This document shows positions 44,832 through 53,401 of a stretch of 64,000 nt of DNA, piece after piece. Numbering within the stretch: position 1 is the first letter of the stretch; each line of letters begins with the position of its first letter. This DNA is from Novosphingobium sp. NDB2Meth1 (GTDB lineage: Bacteria > Pseudomonadota > Alphaproteobacteria > Sphingomonadales > Sphingomonadaceae), in NCBI RefSeq assembly GCF_900117425.1, contig NZ_FPEH01000016.1, positions 62,001-126,000 on the forward strand, given 5' to 3'. Under the pieces are notes generated by a model that was not told the DNA's origin, searched no databases, and saw only the letters and a list, made by a program, of their open reading frames with translations. The translations under genes were made by a program, and so were the position numbers.

Positions 44832-45713
44832 TCAGTTCAGATCCAGCCCGTAGAACGCGGTGATATGCCCCCAGGCTTCCTCCGCCGTTTCGACGATATG
44901 GAACAGGTCAAGGTCGCCCGGGCTGATCACGCCTTCCTCGGCGAGCGCCTGGAAGTTCACCACCCGGCTCCAGAACTCCCCGCCGAACAGCAGGATCGGG
45001 ATCGGCTGCATCTTGCCCGTCTGGATCAGGGTCAGGAGCTCGAACAGCTCGTCGAACGTGCCGAACCCGCCCGGAAACGCCGCCACCGCCCGCGCGCGCA
45101 ACAGGAAATGCATCTTGCGCAGCGCGAAATAGTGGAACTGGAACGAGAGGTGCGGCGTCACATAGGCATTGGGCGTGTGCTCATGCCGCAAGGTGATGTT
45201 GAGCCCGATCGATTCCGCGCCGACATCCGCCGCGCCGCGATTGGCTGCTTCCATGATCGATGGCCCGCCGCCCGAGCAGATCACGAAGTGGCGCTTGCCA
45301 TCTTCCACCACCGCGCTGCGGCTGGCGATCTGCGCGAGCGCGCGCGCCTCGTCGTAGTAGCGCGACTTGGCGATGAGGCGCTCAGCCACCGCCTGCTTCT
45401 CCGGGGTTGTCGCCGCCGCGCGAACCTTGTCCGCCTCCTCCGGTGAGGGAATGCGCGCCGATCCATACATCACCAGCGTCGAACCGATCCCGGCCTCGTC
45501 CAGCAGCATTTCGGGCTTCAGCAATTCCAGCTGGAAACGGATCGGGCGCAGTTCCTCGCGCAGCAGGAAATCGGTATCGCTGAAGGCGAGCCGATAGGCG
45601 GGATCCTGCTGCTGCGGAGTGACGCATTCGTGCGATTCGACGAATTCGGCTTCCTGCTCGGCCTTGTAGAATTTCCGGCGCGTGAGCTCGTGGGCGATTT
45701 CTTCTTCGGTCAT
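44832..45713 (-). CDS. LOG-family protein (TIGR00730-like)
   Basis: The 293-residue Rossmann-fold protein has I-C-S-G-G-G-P-S-I-M-E-A-A-N-R-G-A and the nucleotide-monophosphate motif F-P-G-G-F-G-T-F-D-E. Many such proteins are cytokinin-activating phosphoribohydrolases or nucleotide 5'-monophosphate nucleosidases, and older annotations call them lysine decarboxylase. An N-terminal extension of about 80 residues with E-E-L-R-P-I-R-F-Q-L-E places it in the longer bacterial subgroup. It is the first gene of a unit with the GNAT enzyme. Confidence 0.9.
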   Translation of the reverse strand: MTEEEIAHELTRRKFYKAEQEAEFVESHECVTPQQQDPAYRLAFSDTDFLLREELRPIRFQLELLKPEMLLDEAGIGSTLVMYGSARIPSPEEADKVRAAATTPEKQAVAERLIAKSRYYDEARALAQIASRSAVVEDGKRHFVICSGGGPSIMEAANRGAADVGAESIGLNITLRHEHTPNAYVTPHLSFQFHYFALRKMHFLLRARAVAAFPGGFGTFDELFELLTLIQTGKMQPIPILLFGGEFWSRVVNFQALAEEGVISPGDLDLFHIVETAEEAWGHITAFYGLDLN

Positions 45714-45939
45714 GTCAGGGATGTCGCAAGTGCCGCCCCGATGCGCAATGGGTGATGCCTCAAGTTTAACACTCCGCGCCGCAGAGAATGGCCCGAACCG
45801 GGCTTTTTAAGGGCATTGCGCCGCCGCAGCAAAGCCGCCTTTCGGGCCGATCGCGTGGTCCGAAAGACGCTGTTTAGGGAAAAATTCACCACGCTTGGCA
45901 ACCCGGTCCTAACAAGAAGTTTCAACGGACTGAGGGGCA

Positions 45940-46087
45940 ATACGCAGAGGTTCGCAAGGACCGCGCAAGGAGTTTGGCCACCACGGCCGCAAGGACAGCC
46001 CGGGTTGCGGTGCCGCCGCAACCAGGACTGACGGTCCCTCCCCCGAGGGATGGCCGGCCTGCATCGAAACCAGGCCGGCCATTTCGT
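45940..46087 (+). ncRNA. Candidate structured small RNA ending in a strong terminator
   Basis: GCAAGGA occurs three times (45954, 45965, 45989). The segment then contains three consecutive hairpins: GGTTGCGG/CCGCAACC near 46003-46022; TCCCTC-CCCC-GAGGGA at 46035-46050; and a perfect 11-base stem TGGCCGGCCTG/CAGGCCGGCCA at 46051-46081 followed by TTTCG. The middle hairpin exposes an anti-Shine-Dalgarno-like CUCCC. The 5' end and strand are inferred from the terminal hairpin; it could instead be a leader element. Confidence 0.45.
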
Positions 46088-46150
46088 CATGGCATCCATC
46101 GCAGCTCTGTGGACGCCCGGCTTCACAGCAGAATTTTTTTGCGGCACCCC

Positions 46151-46180
46151 GGAAGGAAATCGCGTGGTCCTGACTCTAGG
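46151..46180 (+). promoter_or_regulatory. ECF (FecI-type) promoter upstream of the sigma gene
   Basis: GGAAGGAAAT (46151-46160), 14 bases, then TCTAGG (46175-46180). The same element with identical spacing occurs upstream of the TonB receptor gene at 47800-47829. FecI-type sigma factors recognise GGAAAT at -35, which is contained here. It lies 30 bases before the sigma gene start, predicting autoactivation. Confidence 0.7.
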
Positions 46181-46209
46181 CCAGTAACGGAAAGAAACTC
46201 CACGAACTT

Positions 46210-46800
46210 ATGGAGGATGGGACGGGACCGGATTTGCGAGCCACGCTCGAACGCCGCCGCGCGCTTGCGCAGTGGGTGGCGCGCGAGATCATGCCGCACG
46301 AACCGCGCATCCGCGCCTGGTTCGTGAAGCGGCGGATCGCGCACGACGTGGTCGATGAACTGGTCCAGGACGCATATTGCCGCGTGGTCATGCTCGAGAC
46401 GGTCGATCACATCGAGTGCGCCCACGCCTACTTCTTCTCGATCTGTCGCAACCTCCTCGCGCGGAGGCTCAAACGGCAACAGATCGCCCCCTTCGACGCG
46501 ATCAGCGAGATCGAGAGCTACCGTGATACTGGCACGCCCACACCCGAAGAGCAGGTCGCCACACGCTTGGCGTCCGAACGCGTGCGTGCCCTCCTCGCGG
46601 ACCTGCCCGAACGCTGCCGGCGCATTGTCGAGCTGCGCAAGATCGAAGGCTGGTCGCAGCGCGAGATCGCCGATCACCTCGGCATCACCGAGAAGGCGGT
46701 CGAAAAGCAGGTCTGGGTCGGCGTACGCGCCATCCGCAGCGGCTGGGATGCGATCGACCGCGAACCCGAAACGACCGGCGACAGCCGGCGGGTGGTTTAG
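46210..46800 (+). CDS. fecI: ECF RNA polymerase sigma factor (FecI-like)
   Basis: The 196-residue protein has sigma region 2 (about 40-100), with V-D-E-L-V-Q-D-A-Y-C-R-V and A-Y-F-F-S-I-C-R-N-L-L. Sigma region 4 (about 128-185) has L-P-E-R-C-R-R-I-V-E-L-R-K-I-E-G-W-S-Q-R-E-I-A. FecI-type factors are held by an inner-membrane FecR and released by a loaded TonB receptor. The next genes are exactly FecR and a receptor with an STN signalling domain. The ribosome site is weak; the start is the first ATG after the predicted promoter. Confidence 0.93.
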   Translation: MEDGTGPDLRATLERRRALAQWVAREIMPHEPRIRAWFVKRRIAHDVVDELVQDAYCRVVMLETVDHIECAHAYFFSICRNLLARRLKRQQIAPFDAISEIESYRDTGTPTPEEQVATRLASERVRALLADLPERCRRIVELRKIEGWSQREIADHLGITEKAVEKQVWVGVRAIRSGWDAIDREPETTGDSRRVV

Positions 46801-46802
46801 CC

Positions 46803-47786
46803 ATGGCCACGGACGAGACACCCATGTCTGACCGCGACCAGGCCGCCGATTGGGTCGCCCGGATGGATTCGGGCAACTGGAGCCAGGCCGACGAGGCTGC
46901 GCTGCAGGCCTGGCTGGCCGCCGATCCGCGCCGCCAGGGGCTGCTGCTGCAGACACAGGCCGCGTGGATGCTGCCCGATGCGGTGCACGAGCCGGATGTC
47001 GTCGAAGCACATGAACCCGCAAACGACGCACGCGGCAAGTGGATGCGGCGCGGGGTGCTCGGCGGCATGGTCGCAGCGAGCGTTGCCGCCTTCGTCACCG
47101 TGCGCACCGGCTTCTCGCGCGATGCCGAATTCGTCACGCGGGTGGGCGAAATTCGCCGCGTGCCGCTCGACGACGGCTCGATCATGACGATCAACTCGGG
47201 CTCCGAACTCAAGGTCAGCCTGTCCCCCCGCGCCCGCGAGATCCAGCTCTTGCAAGGCGAAGCGTGGTTCGATGTCGCCAAGGATGCCGAGCGGCCCTTC
47301 ATCGTCGCCTCCGGCCCGGTCCGCGCCAAGGCCGTCGGCACTGCCTTCTCCGTGCGCAAGCGCGACGAAGGCGTCGAAGTGCTGGTGACCGAAGGCGTAG
47401 TCGAGACATGGTCCGATCAGGATGCCAGCCGCCGCCTCACCGTCACCGCGGGCGAGCGCGCGGTGATCAAGGAATGGGCGCTGGTCCACTACCGCGAGGG
47501 CGACAACACCCCGGTCGACCGCGCGCTCGCCTGGCGCAACGGCATGATCGACCTCAACGGCACCACGCTGCGCGAGGCGGCGGACGAGTTCAACCGCTAC
47601 AACCAGCGCCAGATCGTGATTTCCGATCCCGGCATCGCGGGCGAACAGTTCGACGGCTTGTTCAAGCTCGATGATCCCATGGGCTTTGCCCAGACCTTGA
47701 AAGTCACGCTGCCGGTGGCGATCGACACCAGCGATCCCAGCACGATCCGCATTTCACGCTCAACTGAAGCAGACTCACAGAAATAA
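46803..47786 (+). CDS. fecR: FecR-like anti-sigma factor / sigma regulator
   Basis: The 327-residue protein has a cytoplasmic N-terminal DUF4880 segment with D-R-D-Q-A-A-D-W-V-A-R-M-D and a membrane helix at about 82-98 (V-L-G-G-M-V-A-A-S-V-A-A-F-V). The periplasmic FecR domain follows, with V-G-E-I-R-R-V-P-L-D-D-G-S and L-Q-G-E-A-W-F-D-V-A. A C-terminal DUF4974-like region follows. It should bind the STN domain of the downstream receptor and control the sigma factor. It begins two bases after the sigma stop. Confidence 0.93.
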   Translation: MATDETPMSDRDQAADWVARMDSGNWSQADEAALQAWLAADPRRQGLLLQTQAAWMLPDAVHEPDVVEAHEPANDARGKWMRRGVLGGMVAASVAAFVTVRTGFSRDAEFVTRVGEIRRVPLDDGSIMTINSGSELKVSLSPRAREIQLLQGEAWFDVAKDAERPFIVASGPVRAKAVGTAFSVRKRDEGVEVLVTEGVVETWSDQDASRRLTVTAGERAVIKEWALVHYREGDNTPVDRALAWRNGMIDLNGTTLREAADEFNRYNQRQIVISDPGIAGEQFDGLFKLDDPMGFAQTLKVTLPVAIDTSDPSTIRISRSTEADSQK

Positions 47787-47799
47787 ATCGAAAAAGTGC

Positions 47800-47829
47800 G
47801 GAAGGAAATCCAACACCCACGTCTCTAGG
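47800..47829 (+). promoter_or_regulatory. ECF (FecI-type) promoter upstream of the TonB receptor operon
   Basis: GGAAGGAAAT (47800-47809), 14 bases, then TCTAGG (47824-47829) is identical in both boxes and spacing to the element before the sigma gene. It lies just after the fecR stop and 58 bases before the receptor start. The spacer sequences differ, so the match is not a simple recent duplication. Confidence 0.72.
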
Positions 47830-47886
47830 GGAATGCAGGCCAAAAAGGTCTGAAACGAGATGATATCCTTTTGGGAGGGATTAGTG

Positions 47887-50800
47887 ATGACGACCACTTT
47901 ACGTGGCATGCTATTTGCGTCCGTCAGCGTTGTTTCCGTGGCATCGATGCCCGCTGTGGCGCAGGCCAACGCTGAACTGCGGCAATTCTCCATTCCCGCC
48001 CAGTCTGCCGAATCCGCAATCGGGCTTCTGGGCCATCAGGCCAATGTCCAGATCATCGCCTCGCGCAAGCTGACCCATGCCGTGCGCACCAATGAAGTGC
48101 GCGGCCGCCTGACCGTCAGCGAAGCGCTCGACCGTCTGCTCGCCGGCACTGGCCTTGCCGCCCGCCAGACCGGACCGGGTACGTTCGCCGTCGTCGGCCG
48201 CCCGCTCGCCGCGCGTCAGATCGCCAGCGCCGCGCCGGTCGCCCTCGCGGCCCAGGCCGCCGAACCCCAGCCCGCGGGGCCTGCCAGGGCGGCCGAACCG
48301 GAACCCGAACCCCAGCCGATCGTCGTCACCGGCCTGCGCGGCAGCCTCGACAACGCGCGCAGCATCAAGCGCGCCTCCTCGGGCATCGTCGATGCGATTT
48401 CCACCAAGGACATCGGCAAGCTGCCCGACGCCAACCTCGCCGAATCGCTGCAGCGCGTGAGCGGTGTCTCGATCGACCGCTCCGGTGGTGAAGGCGCGTT
48501 CATCACCGTCCGCGGCTTCGGCCCGGAATTCAACACCGTCCTCATCAACGGCCGCCAGATCGCCACGCCGACCGATCCCAGCCAGGCCTCGGGCCGCGCC
48601 TTCTCGTTCGATACGCTGGCCTCCGAACTCGTTTCCGGCGTCGAGGTCTACAAGTCCGCGACCGCCGTCTACCAGTCGGGCGGCGTCGGCTCGACGGTGA
48701 ACATCAAGATCGCGCGTCCGTTCGATTACAAGGAACGCAAGATCGCGGCTTCGTTCGACGTCAACTACGACCAGAACTCCCGGAAGGCCGCGCCGGACGC
48801 GACGTTCCTGTTCGCCGATACCTTTGCCGACGGCAAGCTGGGCCTGCTCGTCTCGGGCACCTATCAGCGCCGCTATACCCTGCTGAAGCAGGCCCAGACC
48901 GACGGCTGGCTGGTCAATCCGGCCGTCCCCGCTGCCGAAGTCAACGGCGGCAACGGCACGGTCAGCAGCAGCAATCCCGCCGGCAACATCTTCGTACCGC
49001 AGAACTTCGATACCAAGGTCACCCGCGAAGACCGCGAACGCATCGGCGGCACGATCGTGCTGCAATACCGTCCTTCGGATGACGTGACGGTGACCGCCGA
49101 CGCGCTCTATTCGAAGTTCACCAACACGACCGACGCCCGTTCCTATGGCCACTGGTTCACCGCCTCGAACCTCACCGACGTGACCACCGACGCCAATGGC
49201 ACGGTGACCGACATGACCCAGGCCACCGGCATCGCGACCGACTTCCACGACAAGAAGTTCGACAAGCGGACCAACACCCGCGAGTTCGGGCTTAACGTCG
49301 AATGGAATGTCTCACCCAACCTCACCGCGAAGTTCGATGGGACCTATTCGCTGGCGAAGCAGGACCCCAACGGCGGGCGGCAGGCCTATCTTTCGCTGCT
49401 CGGCTACCTGACCGGCTCCTCGCGCTACCAGTCGGATGGCTCGATCCTGCCCTACCAGACCGAGACGCTGCCCACCTTCGCCAATCCGACGAGCCCCTGC
49501 GGCAGCGCAGTGACCGATTCCGGAAGGCCCGCCGATCCCAACGTGGTCGGTGCCGGCCAGCCGCTCTGCCAGCACGTGATGCTGCTGCGCGGCTACGGCA
49601 CCCGCGACGAGGTCTACCAGGGCCGCGCCGACCTTGCCTACAAGGGCGATTCCGATGTCGGTCTGGTGAATGCCAACCTCGGTTTCTACTACTCGCGCGA
49701 CCAGAAGCGCACTTCGCTTTTCTCGAACGATGGCGGAACCGGCTGCACCACCTGCGGCTACAACCTGCCCTCGCCCCCGGGCGTGACGATCAGCACCTAC
49801 AATGCAGGCAGCGGCTTCCTTTCCGGGATCAGCGGCTCGCAGCGTCTGCCGACGCAGTGGCTGACCTTCAGCGGTCCGGCGCTGTTCGATGCAATCACCC
49901 AGCAGCAGCGCGCCACGAACCCGAACTTCACCTTCGCTCCGCCGCTGGTGAATGATACGATCGTGACCGAACGCGTGCTTGGTGCCTATCTCGAGACCGA
50001 GTTCAAGGGCGAAGTGGCCGGCAGCCCGATCTCCATCGTCGGCGGCGTCCGCTTCGAGGACACGCAGACCAACGTGAACGGCCTCGCCACCGCCTATACC
50101 GCGCTGGTCCGGCTGGCGAACGACCAGACGCAATATGGCTCGGCCTCGTCCGGCACGACGCGCACGGTCGGCAAGACGCACTATCTCGACATCCTGCCCA
50201 ACGTCGCATTGAAGTGGCAGGTGACCGACAAGTTCACCGTGCGCTTCGCCGCCTCGCAGACGATCACCCGGCCCACGCTCGAGCAGCTTTCGCCCGTCAC
50301 CACGCTCGTCACGCTGCGTCCGGGCAACTTCGCGGCGAGCCGGGGCAATCCGGACCTCAAGCCGTTCAAGTCGAACAACCTCGATATCTCGCTGGAGTAC
50401 TACTACGCCCCCGGCAGCTACGTGTCGGTCGGCGCCTACCTCAAGAACGTCAACAACTTCATCGTGCTCAACCAGACCACCGGCACGGTGGCCGATGCCA
50501 ATGGCGGCGCGCTGATCGATCCGGGCACGGGCCTGCCCGCGCAGTTCACCGTCACCGCGCCGGTCAACGGGCAGGACGCAACCGTTCGCGGCATCGAGGC
50601 TGCTTGGCAGTACTCGATCGGCGATACCGGCTTCGGCTTCCAGGTGAACGGCACCCTCGTAGGCTCGAACCGCAAACTCGATCCGCGCAATCTTGCCAAC
50701 AAGTTCGCGCTGACGGGTCTCTCCAACTCGGCCAACGCGGTGCTGTTCTACGACAAGAACGGCATCGAGGCGCGCATCGCCTACAACTGGCGCGACAACT

Positions 50801-51042
50801 TCCTGCAATACCTCGCCCCGCCGCCCCTCAACGGTGCGGGTCAGGCCGTCACGCAAGTGCGGCCCTACTCCCAGGTCGATGCGAGCGTGAACTACCACAT
50901 CACCCCGCAGTTCTCGGTCTTCGGGGAAGTGGCCAACCTCACCAACTCGCGCACCCTCAAATATGCCTATTATCCCAACCAGTTCCTCTATGCGGAGGAT
51001 ACTGGACGGCGCTTCAAGCTGGGTGCGCGGGTGAACTTCTAA
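47887..51042 (+). CDS. TonB-dependent receptor with STN signalling domain
   Basis: The 1,051-residue outer-membrane protein starts at ATG 47887 behind GGGAGGGATTAG. A signal peptide ends near A-V-A-Q-A-N-A. The STN domain (about 30-105) includes F-S-I-P-A-Q-S-A-E-S-A-I. An Ala/Pro/Glu linker leads to the TonB box and plug (P-I-V-V-T-G-L-R-G-S-L, V-S-G-V-S-I-D-R-S-G-G-E-G). The large 22-strand barrel ends G-A-R-V-N-F. This layout is the TonB-Xanth-Caul type (TIGR01782) linked to uptake of complex carbon sources. STN couples ligand binding to FecR/FecI. Halogenase and SapC genes follow. Confidence 0.95.
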   Translation: MTTTLRGMLFASVSVVSVASMPAVAQANAELRQFSIPAQSAESAIGLLGHQANVQIIASRKLTHAVRTNEVRGRLTVSEALDRLLAGTGLAARQTGPGTFAVVGRPLAARQIASAAPVALAAQAAEPQPAGPARAAEPEPEPQPIVVTGLRGSLDNARSIKRASSGIVDAISTKDIGKLPDANLAESLQRVSGVSIDRSGGEGAFITVRGFGPEFNTVLINGRQIATPTDPSQASGRAFSFDTLASELVSGVEVYKSATAVYQSGGVGSTVNIKIARPFDYKERKIAASFDVNYDQNSRKAAPDATFLFADTFADGKLGLLVSGTYQRRYTLLKQAQTDGWLVNPAVPAAEVNGGNGTVSSSNPAGNIFVPQNFDTKVTREDRERIGGTIVLQYRPSDDVTVTADALYSKFTNTTDARSYGHWFTASNLTDVTTDANGTVTDMTQATGIATDFHDKKFDKRTNTREFGLNVEWNVSPNLTAKFDGTYSLAKQDPNGGRQAYLSLLGYLTGSSRYQSDGSILPYQTETLPTFANPTSPCGSAVTDSGRPADPNVVGAGQPLCQHVMLLRGYGTRDEVYQGRADLAYKGDSDVGLVNANLGFYYSRDQKRTSLFSNDGGTGCTTCGYNLPSPPGVTISTYNAGSGFLSGISGSQRLPTQWLTFSGPALFDAITQQQRATNPNFTFAPPLVNDTIVTERVLGAYLETEFKGEVAGSPISIVGGVRFEDTQTNVNGLATAYTALVRLANDQTQYGSASSGTTRTVGKTHYLDILPNVALKWQVTDKFTVRFAASQTITRPTLEQLSPVTTLVTLRPGNFAASRGNPDLKPFKSNNLDISLEYYYAPGSYVSVGAYLKNVNNFIVLNQTTGTVADANGGALIDPGTGLPAQFTVTAPVNGQDATVRGIEAAWQYSIGDTGFGFQVNGTLVGSNRKLDPRNLANKFALTGLSNSANAVLFYDKNGIEARIAYNWRDNFLQYLAPPPLNGAGQAVTQVRPYSQVDASVNYHITPQFSVFGEVANLTNSRTLKYAYYPNQFLYAEDTGRRFKLGARVNF

Positions 51043-51061
51043 GCCTGCATAAGACCAAGTC

Positions 51062-51093
51062 CGGGGCGTGCATTGCGGTACACGCCCCGTTTT
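51062..51093 (+). terminator. Hairpin terminator after the TonB receptor gene
   Basis: CGGGGCGTG / CACGCCCCG forms a perfect 9-base stem with a 10-base loop, followed by TTTT. It begins 19 bases after the receptor stop and may attenuate transcription into the halogenase genes, lowering their expression relative to the receptor. Confidence 0.75.
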
Positions 51094-51145
51094 GCGTAGA
51101 ACCTGACCAGGACGAGTCAGGCCGGGACGGGAACAGGAAAGGCGC

Positions 51146-52672
51146 ATGGCCGAAAACGGCGCAATTCGTTCGGTTTGCATTGTCGGCGGCGGCTCGGCCG
51201 GGTGGCTGACCGCAGGGCTCATCGCCGCCCGCCACGGCGCCGACCTCAAGGTCACGCTCGTCGAAAGCGTGAAGCGCGGCACCATTGGCGTCGGCGAAGG
51301 CACCTGGCCCACCATGCGCAACACGCTGCGCAAGATCGGCCTTTCCGAAACCGATTTCATGCGCGCCACGCACGCCTCGTTCAAGCAGGGCGCCAAGTTC
51401 GCCCGCTGGCGCACCGGGGCGGCGGACGACTTCTACTACCACCCGCTCGTCCTGCCCGAAGGCTTCCCCGATCTCGATCTCGCGCCCTACTGGAACGCGA
51501 ACCCGGCGCAGAGCTTCTCCGACGCCGTCTGCTTCCAGGAAGCGCTGTGCGAGGCTTCGCTCGCCCCCAAGCTGATGACGTCGCCCGATTATGTCGGCGT
51601 CGCCAACTACGCCTATCACCTCGATGCGGTGCGCCTCGGCGAACTGCTGGCCGAGCACTGCACCGGCAAGCTCGGCGTGCACCACATCGACGACGACATC
51701 ATCGACGTCCGCCTCACCGAAAATGGCGATGTCACCGCCGTCGTCGGCGAACGCCACGGCGCGATTCAAGCCGACCTCTTCGTCGATTGCACCGGCTTCG
51801 CCTCGCGCCTCCTCGGCGAAGCGCTCGGCGTCCCCTTCATCGATCGCTCCGACGTGCTGTTCGTCGACCGCGCGCTGGCCGTCCAGCTCCCCGTCGAGGA
51901 AGACAGCCCGATCGCCTCGCACACCATCTCCACCGCGCAGCGCCACGGCTGGATCTGGGACATCGGCCTCCCGACCCGGCGCGGCATCGGCTATGTCTGG
52001 TCGAGCCGCCATGCCGGGAACGAGCGCGTCGAGGAGGAACTCGCCGCCTATGTCGGCCCCGATTTCGCCAAGCTCTCCCCGCGCGAGATCACCATCCGCT
52101 CGGGCCACCGCGCGCAGTTCTGGAAGAACAACGTCGTCGCGGTCGGCCTCGCCGCCGGCTTCCTCGAGCCGCTCGAAGCCTCCGCGCTCGTGCTGATCGA
52201 GCTTTCGGCGGACTATATCGCAACAAGCATGCCCGCCAGCCGCAGCGCGATGGACTTCGTCGCGCGCCGCTTCAACACGATGACGCGCTACCGCTGGGAC
52301 CGGATCATCGAATTCCTGAAGCTCCACTATGTCCTCTCCGAACGCGAGGACAGCGCGTTCTGGCGCGACAACCGCGACCCCGCGACGATCCCGCAGGACC
52401 TCCAAGACCAGCTCGAACTCTGGCGCGACAGCCCGCCCGGCGAACACGATTTTTCGAGCGCGCACGAGATGTTCCCCGCTGCGAGCTACCAATACGTGCT
52501 CTACGGCATGGGCTTCCGCACCCGCCCGCGCCCCGGCCGCCTCGCCAATGCCGAGGCCGCGCAGGACGCCTTCGACCGCACCGCCGCGCTGAAGCGCAAG
52601 CTCACCGCCACGATGCCCAGCAATCGCGCGCTGCTCACCCGGCTCGCGCATTATCGTTTCCCAACGCTGTGA
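51146..52672 (+). CDS. Flavin-dependent halogenase (tryptophan halogenase family)
   Basis: The 508-residue protein has the FAD motif G-G-G-S-A-G-W (residues 14-20) and V-G-E-G-T-W-P-T (49-56). Lys80 in S-F-K-Q-G-A-K-F matches the lysine that carries the HOCl/chloramine equivalent. The characteristic W-x-W-x-I-P becomes W-I-W-D-I-G-L-P, with the two tryptophans and Ile kept and a two-residue shift before Pro. The enzyme should need a separate flavin reductase, not seen here. Its substrate is unknown; location after a TonB receptor and next to SapC is the common sphingomonad/Caulobacter context, not a natural-product cluster. Confidence 0.92.
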   Translation: MAENGAIRSVCIVGGGSAGWLTAGLIAARHGADLKVTLVESVKRGTIGVGEGTWPTMRNTLRKIGLSETDFMRATHASFKQGAKFARWRTGAADDFYYHPLVLPEGFPDLDLAPYWNANPAQSFSDAVCFQEALCEASLAPKLMTSPDYVGVANYAYHLDAVRLGELLAEHCTGKLGVHHIDDDIIDVRLTENGDVTAVVGERHGAIQADLFVDCTGFASRLLGEALGVPFIDRSDVLFVDRALAVQLPVEEDSPIASHTISTAQRHGWIWDIGLPTRRGIGYVWSSRHAGNERVEEELAAYVGPDFAKLSPREITIRSGHRAQFWKNNVVAVGLAAGFLEPLEASALVLIELSADYIATSMPASRSAMDFVARRFNTMTRYRWDRIIEFLKLHYVLSEREDSAFWRDNRDPATIPQDLQDQLELWRDSPPGEHDFSSAHEMFPAASYQYVLYGMGFRTRPRPGRLANAEAAQDAFDRTAALKRKLTATMPSNRALLTRLAHYRFPTL

Positions 52673-52680
52673 AGGCCGCC

Positions 52681-53397
52681 ATGACCATCGTTCCCTTGAA
52701 CCGCGCCGCCCATTCCGGCCTGCGCATCGATCCCGCCCGCGCGGCGGAGGCTGCCGCCGCCGTCCACCTCGTCCCACTGGTGGCGAGCGAGATCCGCCAG
52801 GTCGCCGGGCAGTTCCCCGTCTTCCTCGCCAAGGATGCCGAGACCGGCCAGTTCTACCCCGCCGCGCTGATGGGACTGGAGCCGCAGGAGAACCTGTTCT
52901 GGAACGGGGCCGCGCTCGAAGCCGATGTCCTCCCGCTCAACCTGCTGCGCCTGCCCTTCTTCGTCGTCGGCGAAGACACGGAAGCCGCGATCGCCATCGA
53001 TGAAGCGAGCCCCGCGATCGGCCCGCAAGGCACCTGCACCATCGTCGATGCCGAGGGCGCGGAGACCGAATACTTCCGCTCCGTCCAGACCATCCTCGGC
53101 CGCCTGCTGCAGGGCCAGGGCGAGACACGCCGACTGGTCGATCTGATGCTGGAAACCAAGGTGGTGCGCGAGATCAAGCTCGACCTTGCCTTCCACGATG
53201 GCAGCACCAGCCTGCTCACCGGGCTCTACGGCATCGACGAAGTCGCGCTCGGCCGCGCGCGCGAGAAGATCGCCGCGTTCGACGACCTGATGATCCTCGC
53301 CGCGATGGCGCTCTCGCTCGACAAGGTCGCCGCGCTCGTCCGCCGCAAGAACGCGCGGATCGAAGCGCAATCGGCGTGGTTCACCCCGGGCGGCTGA
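52681..53397 (+). CDS. SapC-family protein
   Basis: The 238-residue protein begins at ATG 52681, nine bases after the halogenase stop. It shows the SapC pattern: V-H-L-V-P-L-V-A-S-E-I near the N-terminus, F-P-V-F-L-A-K-D, P-A-A-L-M-G-L-E-P-Q-E-N-L-F-W, and L-N-L-L-R-L-P-F-F-V. SapC was first noted beside the Campylobacter S-layer genes; its biochemical role is unknown. In sphingomonads it occurs regularly between a flavin halogenase and cupin or DUF6445 genes. No signal peptide is visible, so it is probably cytoplasmic. Confidence 0.9.
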   Translation: MTIVPLNRAAHSGLRIDPARAAEAAAAVHLVPLVASEIRQVAGQFPVFLAKDAETGQFYPAALMGLEPQENLFWNGAALEADVLPLNLLRLPFFVVGEDTEAAIAIDEASPAIGPQGTCTIVDAEGAETEYFRSVQTILGRLLQGQGETRRLVDLMLETKVVREIKLDLAFHDGSTSLLTGLYGIDEVALGRAREKIAAFDDLMILAAMALSLDKVAALVRRKNARIEAQSAWFTPGG

Positions 53398-53401
53398 GCC
53401 C

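Larger units (their letters stand above)
45714..46209. other. 496-base non-coding region upstream of the ECF sigma gene
   Basis: No convincing protein frame is present. The left part (45714-45930) is the upstream region of the LOG unit and contains a short GC hairpin GCCCG-AAC-CGGGC followed by TTTTT at 45791-45808. The centre holds the structured segment listed as a candidate RNA. The right part has a T7 run near 46134-46140 and the ECF promoter at 46151-46180. Confidence 0.5.

Noticed and set aside
49312..51414. Antisense frame of 700 codons under the TonB receptor
   Set aside because: Shadow of a GC-rich coding strand; the receptor on the plus strand is complete and typical.
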